Source of the DNA: a virus
Strand: one strand, 5' to 3'
IMG/VR virus record: IMGVR_UViG_3300031753_000043
Location: 1 to 21,202 of that record
Length of the DNA stretch: 21,202 nt
Part shown: in pieces, positions 4,872 through 14,723 of the stretch
How the letters are laid out: each line of letters starts with the position of its first letter
How positions within the stretch are numbered: the stretch's first letter is position 1
Notes under the pieces: model-generated
The model's input: the letters and a program-made list of their open reading frames with translations, nothing else
Told to the model about the DNA's origin: nothing
Database searches by the model: none
Program-made: the position numbers and the translations under genes

Positions 4872-5118
4872 CTGCCCGAATTGCTCCGAGGATTCCTACG
4901 ATGGAGCTCTCTGTCGCGCTTGTGGGTTCACGGCCGGCAAGCCTAGGCCCGACGCCAAGCATCTTGCTGCGTCGCACAAGGAAGCCTCGTTACCGCCAGC
5001 AATGACCAAAGCCGAATGGGATCAGACCCGGGAGATTGGTCGATCAGTGCTTGCCAAAGCGAAAGCCATGCTGAAACGTGATGTTATACTTGACGTACCC
5101 AACGAGCGGTTAGCTTGA
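4864..5118 (+). CDS. Small zinc-ribbon protein
   Basis: An 84-residue protein. Residues 1-22 (MLDCPNCSEDSYDGALCRAC) contain CxxC at 4-7 and CxxC at about 17-20, a typical zinc ribbon or knuckle. The rest is a charged helical tail (ASHKEASLPPAMTKAEWDQT, then SVLAKAKAMLKRD). AAGGAG lies 7 bases before the ATG at 4864, which overlaps the replication gene stop by 8 bases, so the two are co-expressed. A role alongside the replication protein, possibly as a helicase-loading or accessory factor, is inference. Confidence 0.8.
   Translation: MLDCPNCSEDSYDGALCRACGFTAGKPRPDAKHLAASHKEASLPPAMTKAEWDQTREIGRSVLAKAKAMLKRDVILDVPNERLA
5082..5090 (+). promoter_or_regulatory. Possible extended -10 promoter
   Basis: TG-T-TATACT at 5082-5090 is an extended -10 element. 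No good -35 is seen at 16-17 bp. It would start transcription near 5097, just ahead of the DUF3800-like gene. Confidence 0.4.
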
Positions 5119-5895
5119 ATGCGCTCGAATGGTTCGGCGTTCGTGGCAATTATGGATGCCCTGCTGCGAGGCAGGCATGGAATTGTGGCCGTGATCGAGA
5201 CCTATTTTGACGAAAGCATGCGCGGAGACTTCACCTGCGTGGCTGGCTATGCGTTCGTCAAGTCCCGATGCAAACGATTTGATTCTGAGTGGGGCGAATT
5301 ACTGCGCTCTTACCACCTTCCATATTTCCGTATGTCAGCTTGTGCACATGGCAACAAACCTTTCGATGTTTTAAGCCCACAGCAGTGCATAAATGCAGAA
5401 AAGAGGGCGATAGGCCTCATCAACCAATACGCTTCGCACGGAATAGCGGTCGGTACGACTACTGCTGAATTTCAGCGGAGTTACAGTAAGTCGGAGCACA
5501 TATCGACCCCCTACGAGTTTTGCGTCTGGGCGATTCTCGCTGGAGTTCAGTCGTGGCTTGGCGATAGCGGAGTAAAAGGATCGGTCGCCTACTTTTTTGA
5601 GGCAGGACACAAACATCAAGGGCGCGCCAACATGATGATGAAAAAAATATTCGCTGCCCCAGAATTAAAAGCTAGATATCGGTATGCCGGTCACGCATTC
5701 GTGGATAAGGTACAGAGCAGACCCGCGCAAGCTGCCGACTTGCTCGCTTGGCAGTTCGCTACTGAATATCGAAGATTACGAGAAGGGAGGCCGTACGCCA
5801 GGAAGGACTACGCGAATCTTGTGCGGCTGCACCACGAGGTCGTGTTTCCGTCAATCACGCCCATTCCAGCCAGCGGTTACCGCCGCTTTACTTAA
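5119..5895 (+). CDS. DUF3800-like protein (cargo gene)
   Basis: A 258-residue protein. ETYFDESMRGDFTCVAGYAF (27-46) with the acidic YFDES, a segment with SEWGELLRSYHLPYFRMS at 56-73, and near the C-terminus DKVQSRPAQAADLLAWQFA match the layout of DUF3800 proteins: an N-terminal 'DESG' strand and a C-terminal 'Q.ADLLA' motif, thought to be an RNase H-like fold. The function of DUF3800 is not established; members occur in phages and in defence islands. The annotated ATG follows the previous stop directly; a GTG at 5191 would start the protein at the conserved core and is a real alternative. Base composition is more AT-rich than the replication and structural genes, and the gene lies between modules with its own possible promoter, as expected for a moron. 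Confidence 0.78.
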   Translation: MRSNGSAFVAIMDALLRGRHGIVAVIETYFDESMRGDFTCVAGYAFVKSRCKRFDSEWGELLRSYHLPYFRMSACAHGNKPFDVLSPQQCINAEKRAIGLINQYASHGIAVGTTTAEFQRSYSKSEHISTPYEFCVWAILAGVQSWLGDSGVKGSVAYFFEAGHKHQGRANMMMKKIFAAPELKARYRYAGHAFVDKVQSRPAQAADLLAWQFATEYRRLREGRPYARKDYANLVRLHHEVVFPSITPIPASGYRRFT

Positions 5896-5920
5896 GATGC
5901 AGTGTTCTTCTTTCTCTTAG

Positions 5921-5926
5921 TATAAT
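5921..5926 (+). promoter_or_regulatory. TATAAT element upstream of the morphogenesis operon
   Basis: A perfect TATAAT at 5921-5926 follows a pyrimidine-rich stretch. No convincing -35 lies upstream, so it is only a possible secondary promoter. Confidence 0.35.
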
Positions 5927-5944
5927 ATTGCCATGCTGAAAGGC

Positions 5945-5972
5945 TTGACACCTTAGAACAATCGGCTATACA
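5945..5972 (+). promoter_or_regulatory. Promoter of the terminase-head operon
   Basis: TTGACA (5945-5950), a 16-bp spacer and TATACA (5967-5972) form a strong sigma-70-type promoter in the intergenic region. The transcription start is expected near 5979. Confidence 0.78.
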
Positions 5973-5982
5973 GTCGCTCCCC

Positions 5983-6102
5983 ATGCGCGGAAATTGCCGC
6001 GTGGGAGTGCCGGATTGCTCGAGGTTCCCCGTGGAACATTCCTGCAAAGCCTTGATCTTGCGGGCGTATTTCCTACCAAGCCTATTTTCAATCATAGGCT
6101 AA
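5983..6102 (+). CDS. Possible 39-residue leader ORF
   Basis: An ATG at 5983, about 4 bases after the expected transcription start, opens a frame (MRGNCRVGVPDCSRFPVEHS..., ending PSLFSIIG) that stops with TAA at 6100-6102. The TTG of the small terminase begins 3 bases later in the same frame. Three cysteines in the first 21 residues are notable, but no domain is recognised. It may be a translated leader that couples to the terminase gene, or the leader RNA may simply happen to be open. Confidence 0.35.
   Translation: MRGNCRVGVPDCSRFPVEHSCKALILRAYFLPSLFSIIG
5986..6037 (+). promoter_or_regulatory. Structured leader of the morphogenesis operon
   Basis: There are two hairpins. CGCGG (5986-5990) pairs with CCGCG (5997-6001), extendable by CTCCC (5977-5981) with GGGAG (6003-6007) if transcription starts early enough. 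GTTCC (6024-6028) pairs with GGAAC (6033-6037) around a CCGT tetraloop. No T-run follows either. Confidence 0.5.
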
Positions 6103-6105
6103 CAA

Positions 6106-6453
6106 TTGGCCAACCCTCATCCCAAGCCCGGCCCAGGTCGGCCAAAGGGATCGAAAAACAAGACAAGCGAGGAGCTTCGCCAGCAAATGGTCGAGGCTCT
6201 GATCAAGGAAGGCGGCTCGAAAGCCTGGAGCCGTCTGGCGCAGGAAGACTTCCCCGAGTTCATGCGCCACTGCGCGAAGCTTATCCCGAGCGAGACTCAT
6301 GTCCGAAGTGAGTCTTCTGTCGCCATCAGCGACGTTCCGCTCGACGAGGCCCAGCGCGTCCTTGCCCAACGGGCTCTCAAAGCTGTACGGCCAGAATTGG
6401 TCGTCGATAACACCACAGAGGATTCTGGACGACCTCGCGTCGTTAACGAGTGA
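6106..6453 (+). CDS. Terminase small subunit
   Basis: A 115-residue protein starting with TTG at 6106, the first start after an in-frame TAA at 6100-6102. The N-terminus is Pro/Gly/Lys-rich (KPGPGRPKGSKNKTSEELRQ, residues 6-25), as in many small terminase subunits and DUF5681-like proteins, followed by a helical segment (LIKEGGSKAWSRLAQEDFPE) that usually carries the DNA-binding and oligomerisation region. It recognises the packaging site and works with the large subunit, whose frame begins inside this gene. It is short for a small terminase but within the family range. Confidence 0.78.
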   Translation: MANPHPKPGPGRPKGSKNKTSEELRQQMVEALIKEGGSKAWSRLAQEDFPEFMRHCAKLIPSETHVRSESSVAISDVPLDEAQRVLAQRALKAVRPELVVDNTTEDSGRPRVVNE

Positions 6454-7762
6454 GCAAGCCCTAGCGCTGCTCTACGATTGGTCATTCTGGGCGCGTCCTT
6501 CGCAGTTAGCCCCGCCTGAATTCGCCGCCGGCAACAAGACCTACTGGATTTTGATGGCCGGTCGTGGCTTCGGCAAAACTCGTGTCGGCGCCGAGCAAGT
6601 CCGTGCCTGGTCGCGCACATCGCGCTACGTCAATCTCATCGGTCCGACGCTTGACGATGCTCGAGACATCATGGTCGAGGGCGAATCCGGCATTCTCGCT
6701 ATCTGCCCCAAACACGAACGGCCGCGGTTCGTCGAGCGCCAGCTCCGTTGGCCCAATGGCTGCAAATCGCTGATTTTCACGGCTGACGAACCGGAGCGAT
6801 TGCGCGGCAAGCAGCACGAAAAGGTATGGGCCGAGGAAGTGGGCTCATGGCGCTATGCCGAATCTTGGGATCAACTCCAGTTCGGGCTAAGGCTTGGCAA
6901 CAGTCCGCAAGCGGTCATCACGACCACGCCGCGGCCGACGCAGATCATCAAGCAAATAATCGCCGATCCGTCGTGCGTGATCACGCGTGGCACGAGCTAC
7001 GAGAATGTTGCCAATCTTGCCGAGGCCTTCTACAAGTCTGTGGTGAGGCGTTATGAGGGAACACGACTCGGTCGTCAGGAACTCAATGCGGAATTACTCA
7101 CCGATAATCCTGCGGCCCTTTGGAATCGCACCGCTATCGATGAGCTGCGCGTGCTTGTTGCGCCTAAGCTTAAACGCCTCGTTATCGGGCTGGACCCGGC
7201 AGTTACTTCGCGCGAGGACAGCGCTGAGACTGGCATCGTCGCTGCCGGAATCGGGACCGACGACCACTACTACGTCATCGCCGACAAGTCGCTGATCAAC
7301 ACGCCTGATGCCTGGGCGAGACAGGCGATCAAGCTCTATCACGACGTCAAAGCTGATCGCATCATCGGCGAAGTGAACAATGGCGGCGATATGATCGAGT
7401 CGCTGTTGCGCAATGTCGATCCGAACGTGAGCTATGAGTGCGTGACGGCTACCCGCGGCAAGATGATCCGCGCCGAGCCGGTTGCGGCGCTATACGAGCA
7501 AGGACGCGTTCATCATGTGGGCTCGTTTCCAGAATTGGAAGATCAAATGTGCGACTACGATCCGCTCACTGCCGAGCGCAGTCCGGACCGCATGGACGCG
7601 CTGGTTTGGGCAATGACCAAATTATCAGACAGGACGGGAACCGCGATACTCGACTACTACGCAATGCAAGCTAAAGCAGCGCAGGCCGGCAACGCGCATA
7701 TTTTCCAGCCGCCAACGGTCCAGCGCACCGACGAAGGTCTGCAATTTCCGGTGAGGACATAG
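6299..7762 (+). CDS. Terminase large subunit
   Basis: A 487-residue DNA-packaging motor. The ATPase has Walker A AGRGFGKT (87-94), Walker B KVWAEEVG (175-182) and a coupling motif TTTPRP (208-213). The nuclease has acidic residues at Asp299 (VIGLDPA), Glu358 ([10 protein letters not shown]) and Asp433 (DRMDALVWA), the three expected metal ligands. The type resembles COG5323/Terminase_6-like large subunits. The start is uncertain: conserved sequence begins near residue 42 ([20 protein letters not shown]), while the possible starts are ATG 6299, GTG 6308 and TTG 6362, all deep inside the small-subunit gene and none with a clear ribosome site. It cuts concatemers and fills the prohead through the portal. 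Confidence 0.95.
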   Translation: MSEVSLLSPSATFRSTRPSASLPNGLSKLYGQNWSSITPQRILDDLASLTSEQALALLYDWSFWARPSQLAPPEFAAGNKTYWILMAGRGFGKTRVGAEQVRAWSRTSRYVNLIGPTLDDARDIMVEGESGILAICPKHERPRFVERQLRWPNGCKSLIFTADEPERLRGKQHEKVWAEEVGSWRYAESWDQLQFGLRLGNSPQAVITTTPRPTQIIKQIIADPSCVITRGTSYENVANLAEAFYKSVVRRYEGTRLGRQELNAELLTDNPAALWNRTAIDELRVLVAPKLKRLVIGLDPAVTSREDSAETGIVAAGIGTDDHYYVIADKSLINTPDAWARQAIKLYHDVKADRIIGEVNNGGDMIESLLRNVDPNVSYECVTATRGKMIRAEPVAALYEQGRVHHVGSFPELEDQMCDYDPLTAERSPDRMDALVWAMTKLSDRTGTAILDYYAMQAKAAQAGNAHIFQPPTVQRTDEGLQFPVRT

Positions 7763-7763
7763 C

Positions 7764-8144
7764 ATGGCAAACGTAACATTCAAGGCGCCTGCAGGACTGT
7801 TCCAAGTCCTGGGGCGGAACGGGGTGTTCTATCCCGTTATTAATGGTGTGGTGACTGTGCCTGAAGGCGCAGCCCCGCCCGCACTGTCTGGCAACGCGCT
7901 CTTGCGCGGCTACAATCTTGGCGTCGGTGCGACAGGTGCAACAGGCCCTGTCGGCAATACCGGCGCGGTTGGAGGCACGGGCGGAACAGGCGGAACTGCC
8001 GCAGCCGGCGTCACAGGCGTGACAGGACCCACGGGCGCATCAGGCGGATCGAATACCGGCAACACGGGTGCCACTGGTGCAACGGGTGCCGGCACGACGG
8101 GCGCAACTGGGTCAACTGGGCCAACTGGCGCAACCGGACCATAA
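7764..8144 (+). CDS. Collagen-like structural protein 1
   Basis: A 126-residue protein. Residues 1-51 ([20 protein letters not shown] and so on, ending LLRGYN) are a small N-terminal domain shared with the next two genes. Residues 52-126 are Gly-x-y triplets dominated by GAT, GPT, GNT and GGT. GAGG lies 9 bases before the ATG. Threonine in the third triplet position is typical of bacterial and phage collagen-like fibres. It may trimerise to form a fibre attached to the virion through the N-terminal domain. Its position between terminase and portal suggests a head-associated role, which is inference. Confidence 0.82.
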   Translation: MANVTFKAPAGLFQVLGRNGVFYPVINGVVTVPEGAAPPALSGNALLRGYNLGVGATGATGPVGNTGAVGGTGGTGGTAAAGVTGVTGPTGASGGSNTGNTGATGATGAGTTGATGSTGPTGATGP

Positions 8145-8156
8145 CGGGACACTGCG

Positions 8157-8537
8157 ATGACTACAGACAATGTAACGCTACAAGCGCCGGCATCGCCGGC
8201 ACCGCAGCAAGTCCTGGGCAAGGACGGTGCGCTCTACCAAGTCGCATCCGGCCAGCTTGTGATCAGTGCTTACGCTGCCGATGCAAGCCTGCTGTTCGCG
8301 GGCTACAACCAAGCGACCGGAATGACTGCAGCCACAGGCGCGACTGGGATCACGGGCGGAACTGGGATCCAAGGCGCAACCGGAAATACGGGCGCAGCGG
8401 GCGCTGTCGGCGGGACTGGCGGGACTGGTGGAACTGGGGGCACGGGCGGCACTGGCGGAGTAACCGGCGCAGCGGGTGCAACGGGATTGAATGCAGCGAC
8501 AGGCGCAGCGGGTGCGACTGGCGCAACAGGAGCATAG
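8157..8537 (+). CDS. Collagen-like structural protein 2
   Basis: A 126-residue paralogue of the preceding gene. The N-terminal domain ([20 protein letters not shown], then [12 protein letters not shown] and LLFAGYNQ) aligns with gene 1 at 'VT..AP....VLG.(D/N)G..Y.V..G...........LL..GYN'. The C-terminal half is Gly-x-y triplets with a run of consecutive GGT triplets. The two genes are separated by only 12 bases. Duplication followed by divergence of the N-terminal domain, with the triplet region free to expand and contract, explains the pattern. Confidence 0.82.
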   Translation: MTTDNVTLQAPASPAPQQVLGKDGALYQVASGQLVISAYAADASLLFAGYNQATGMTAATGATGITGGTGIQGATGNTGAAGAVGGTGGTGGTGGTGGTGGVTGAAGATGLNAATGAAGATGATGA

Positions 8538-8539
8538 CA

Positions 8540-9013
8540 ATGGCGAACGAAGGCCCTCCGTTTTCTCAGAACATCGCGATTCAATCGCCGCTGCCGCAGA
8601 ATCCGAATGTCACCCTGCAACCGCCGTCTGGCATTAATGTGCTCGTTGCGGCCGATGGCAAGACGTACACGAGTTCGGGTGGCGTGTTCGTGCTGCCCTA
8701 TCTCGCGCTCGGGCGCGGCGGTGTGGCTGGCCTGCTCGAGCAGGGATGGAATCAGGCTGATGGCCCAGTCGGCGCGTTTGGGGCTACCGGCGCGGTCGGA
8801 ACTACGGGCGTTACTGGCGGCTCTGGCGCGGTCGGCAATACGGGCAGCACGGGTGCGACTGGCGCGATCGGTGTCAATCCGAATCCGACGGGTGCGACGG
8901 GTGCAACCGGATCGGCGAGCACGGGCGCTACCGGGGCAGTTGGTGGAACGGGCGGCACTGGATTTGCGCTGCCTCACTTCCCGCCTAATCTCGGCACCAA
9001 GACGGCGGTCTGA
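8540..9013 (+). CDS. Collagen-like structural protein 3
   Basis: A 157-residue protein and third member of the set. It has an extra N-terminal segment ([20 protein letters not shown]), then the shared domain ([20 protein letters not shown] and LLEQGWNQ) and Gly-x-y triplets from about residue 75, interrupted by VNPNP. Unlike its relatives it ends with a non-collagen tail, [14 protein letters not shown], that could act as a cap or trimerisation tip. It begins 2 bases after the previous stop. It is most likely a virion fibre or decoration protein. Confidence 0.82.
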   Translation: MANEGPPFSQNIAIQSPLPQNPNVTLQPPSGINVLVAADGKTYTSSGGVFVLPYLALGRGGVAGLLEQGWNQADGPVGAFGATGAVGTTGVTGGSGAVGNTGSTGATGAIGVNPNPTGATGATGSASTGATGAVGGTGGTGFALPHFPPNLGTKTAV

Positions 9014-9015
9014 TC

Positions 9016-9180
9016 GTGGACGCGAACGAGAAGATCGACGAACTCATGCGCAAGATGCGTGAGTTGGAGGCGCGTGTCGACAAGCTTGAGCAGCGGCAGG
9101 CGCATGCCTTTGGAGATCTTGCAGCCAAGCCGCCTAATGGTGGCACGCTGCATCTGCCGCAAAAGGGGCAGCCACGTTGA
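9016..9180 (+). CDS. Short coiled-coil protein
   Basis: A 54-residue product from GTG 9016 (or ATG 9046). Residues 4-30 (NEKIDELMRKMRELEARVDK and so on) show a heptad pattern of Ile, Leu, Met and Val, typical of a short coiled coil, followed by a Pro/Gly-rich tail ending LPQKGQPR. It lies between the collagen-like genes and the portal gene, 2 bases after the stop of the former. It could be a trimerisation partner of the collagen-like proteins or a head accessory protein; neither is shown. Confidence 0.62.
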   Translation: MDANEKIDELMRKMRELEARVDKLEQRQAHAFGDLAAKPPNGGTLHLPQKGQPR

Positions 9181-9250
9181 CGCCTGCTGCTCAGAACGAA
9201 ACCTTGCCGGGCGAGCACGTCTACACCGCCCGCGAATTCAGGCCGCACTG

Positions 9251-9251
<1 letters not shown>
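9177..9251 (+). CDS. Possible 24-residue ORF
   Basis: A TTG at 9177 overlaps the previous stop (TTGA) and the TGA at 9249-9251 overlaps the portal start (TGATG). AGGGG lies upstream. The peptide starts MTPAAQNETLPGEHVYTARE and ends FRPH. The linked overlaps at both ends favour a real coupled mini-gene, but the size allows chance. Confidence 0.38.
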
Positions 9252-12969
<3,718 letters not shown>

Positions 12970-12972
12970 ATC

Positions 12973-14181
12973 ATGCCTATCCTAGTCTCAGCCTTCCAAG
13001 TCAGGGCCTTCCAATTCACTGGTTTTCAGGAGGCCGGCGGTGCTGCGGGTGGCGGCGATATCCTGTGGTTCTGGTACGAGATGATCGCCCGGGCTCGCGC
13101 GAAGCGGGCCATCGCGGACAAGAAGAAGCGCAAGCCCGAGCGCGAAGATCTACCCGAGCCCTTGGTCGAGCCGGCCTATGCCGTGATGCGATTTGTCCTG
13201 GCTGCGCCCAAGCCGTTGCCGACGACGTTCCTCAAGCGTCTGCTGCCGGTCCAGAAGCCGCTGATCGACGAGGCGACCGAGCTCGCCGAATTCAAGCAAC
13301 TCATGGCATTCGTGCAAAGCCTGCCGCGACGCATGGCGAAACTAACGCGCCAGTATCGGACGGTTGAACTCAGCTTGCCTGCGCACGAGCGCCCGAACTT
13401 GATCGCGCTGCAGGACAGGCTGTCGCCCGTTATTGCGCGATTCCTGGCTGGTCAGGTGCCCAAGATTGCGCACCAGATCGAGCAGTTGAAGGCGCGATTC
13501 TGGAAAGCCGATCTGTCCGATGATGAAATAGACGCGCTTGACGCCGTGATCGCTGGCATCGACTTCACCGGCTGGGCGATCCTTGCCGGCGATGTTGAGC
13601 CGGTCTTGGCTGAAGCGACCAAGGATGGCGCCCACGAAGCCCTGCGTGCGGTGGGCTTCGACACCACGACCGACGCTTACGACGCCGTCAATCAGGATGC
13701 GCTCGACTATGCCGAAGATCGTGCGGCCGAGATGGTCGGCATGAAGCGCGGAGCCAAGGGCAAGCTGAGGCCCAATCCTCGCGCTGAGTACCAGATCACC
13801 GAGTCTACCCGCGATGACATTCGCAGCCTTGTCGGCGATGCGCTCAAGGAAGGCTGGTCGACCGACACGCTCGCCAAGGCCCTGATGGATTCCAATGCCT
13901 TCAGCGCTGAGCGTGCGCAGTTGATCGCCCGCACCGAGGTCATCCGCGCCAGCAATCAGGGCACGCTGCAGGGATTCCAGGCCTCCGGCGTGGTGCTCAA
14001 GAAGGAATGGACCACGTTTGATCCCTGCCCGATCTGCGAGGAAAACGAGGAGCAGGGGCCGATCGATTTGGACGAAGATTTCGCAAGTGGCGACGACGCG
14101 CCACCCGCGCATCCCAACTGCAAGTGTGCGCTCGTCGGGCTTACGGCGCTCGATACGACTGAAACTGAAACGGAGCAATGA
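12973..14181 (+). CDS. Mu gpF-like minor head protein with AFQ-repeat N-terminus
   Basis: A 402-residue protein. The N-terminus SAFQVRAFQFTGFQEAGG (6-23) is the repeated AFQ motif normally seen in very small phage proteins; here it is fused directly to a head protein. The middle is helical. The C-terminal 75 residues (ERAQLIARTEVIRASNQGTL, then TFDPCPICEENEEQG and AHPNCKC) are the phage Mu F-like head morphogenesis domain, with Cys352, Cys355, His380, Cys383 and Cys385 placed to bind zinc. It is probably a portal-associated minor capsid protein injected or assembled early. It sits between the fibre and protease genes as expected for a head module. Confidence 0.88.
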   Translation: MPILVSAFQVRAFQFTGFQEAGGAAGGGDILWFWYEMIARARAKRAIADKKKRKPEREDLPEPLVEPAYAVMRFVLAAPKPLPTTFLKRLLPVQKPLIDEATELAEFKQLMAFVQSLPRRMAKLTRQYRTVELSLPAHERPNLIALQDRLSPVIARFLAGQVPKIAHQIEQLKARFWKADLSDDEIDALDAVIAGIDFTGWAILAGDVEPVLAEATKDGAHEALRAVGFDTTTDAYDAVNQDALDYAEDRAAEMVGMKRGAKGKLRPNPRAEYQITESTRDDIRSLVGDALKEGWSTDTLAKALMDSNAFSAERAQLIARTEVIRASNQGTLQGFQASGVVLKKEWTTFDPCPICEENEEQGPIDLDEDFASGDDAPPAHPNCKCALVGLTALDTTETETEQ

Positions 14182-14514
14182 ATGGCCACTTATACGCCCA
14201 AGAATCTTATCGGCCCGTCTGCGGCCATTACCTCGTCGGTCACGGCCTACAGCTCGGCGACGAACAATTGCACGCCGGTCGTGCGCACGATTCTGTGCAC
14301 AACCTCGGCTGCGTCCCTGACGCTGACGGTCGCCTTCGGTGCAGACGCGGCGGGTACGCGCGTGATCAATGCCGTCGCGCTGACCCAGGCTGTGCCCTAT
14401 GTGCTCAATGGCTGGCTGATCTCGCTGACCAATAACGCACATGCGATTGACGTGACTGGAACCGGCACGGGCACGCAGCAATTGTGCAATATCAGCGGCT
14501 ACGAATTCGCGTGA
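14182..14514 (+). CDS. Small beta-rich structural protein
   Basis: A 110-residue protein starting directly after the previous stop. It is rich in Thr, Ala, Ser and Val and looks like a single beta-sandwich (VVRTILCTTSAASLTLTVAF at 33-52, then GADAAGTRVINAVALTQAVP). This composition resembles small phage virion proteins of the 'tail/decoration' type. No specific function is recognised. Its stop overlaps the next gene start in GTGA. Confidence 0.75.
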   Translation: MATYTPKNLIGPSAAITSSVTAYSSATNNCTPVVRTILCTTSAASLTLTVAFGADAAGTRVINAVALTQAVPYVLNGWLISLTNNAHAIDVTGTGTGTQQLCNISGYEFA

Positions 14515-14723
14515 TCAAGCGCACCTTCACCTTCATTTGTCCGGTCTGCCGCAAGGTATACCGCACGGACGAAGGCATTGGCGAGCCTTGCTGCACGGGG
14601 CCTTCCGAGATGCGCGATGACCATGAGCTTACGATCATGCATCTGCATGGCATCGACCACACGGATATTGATCCCCAGGTCGGTGAAGCGCGGGCCAATG
14701 GTCCGCTGATCATCCATGCTTAG
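14511..14723 (+). CDS. Small cysteine/histidine-rich protein
   Basis: A 70-residue product from GTG 14511, overlapping the previous stop. FICPVCRKVY (8-17) gives a CxxC and EPCCTGP a second Cys pair, a zinc-ribbon layout. The second half has many His and Asp (MHLHGIDHTDIDPQVG). It may be a metal-binding accessory protein of the head module. No family is recognised. Confidence 0.68.
   Translation: MIKRTFTFICPVCRKVYRTDEGIGEPCCTGPSEMRDDHELTIMHLHGIDHTDIDPQVGEARANGPLIIHA

Noticed and set aside
5974-6040. tRNA-like fold in the leader
   Set aside because: There are two hairpins, but no acceptor stem, CCA or T-arm consensus.
9059-9250. N-terminal extension of the portal protein
   Set aside because: The first 64 residues of that open frame are Arg/Ser/Cys-rich and overlap a coiled-coil ORF in another frame; the ATG at 9251 with TGATG coupling is better.
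13342-14481. 379-residue minus-strand ORF
   Set aside because: It is antisense to the gpF-like gene and the next gene, with no ribosome site and no recognisable domain.
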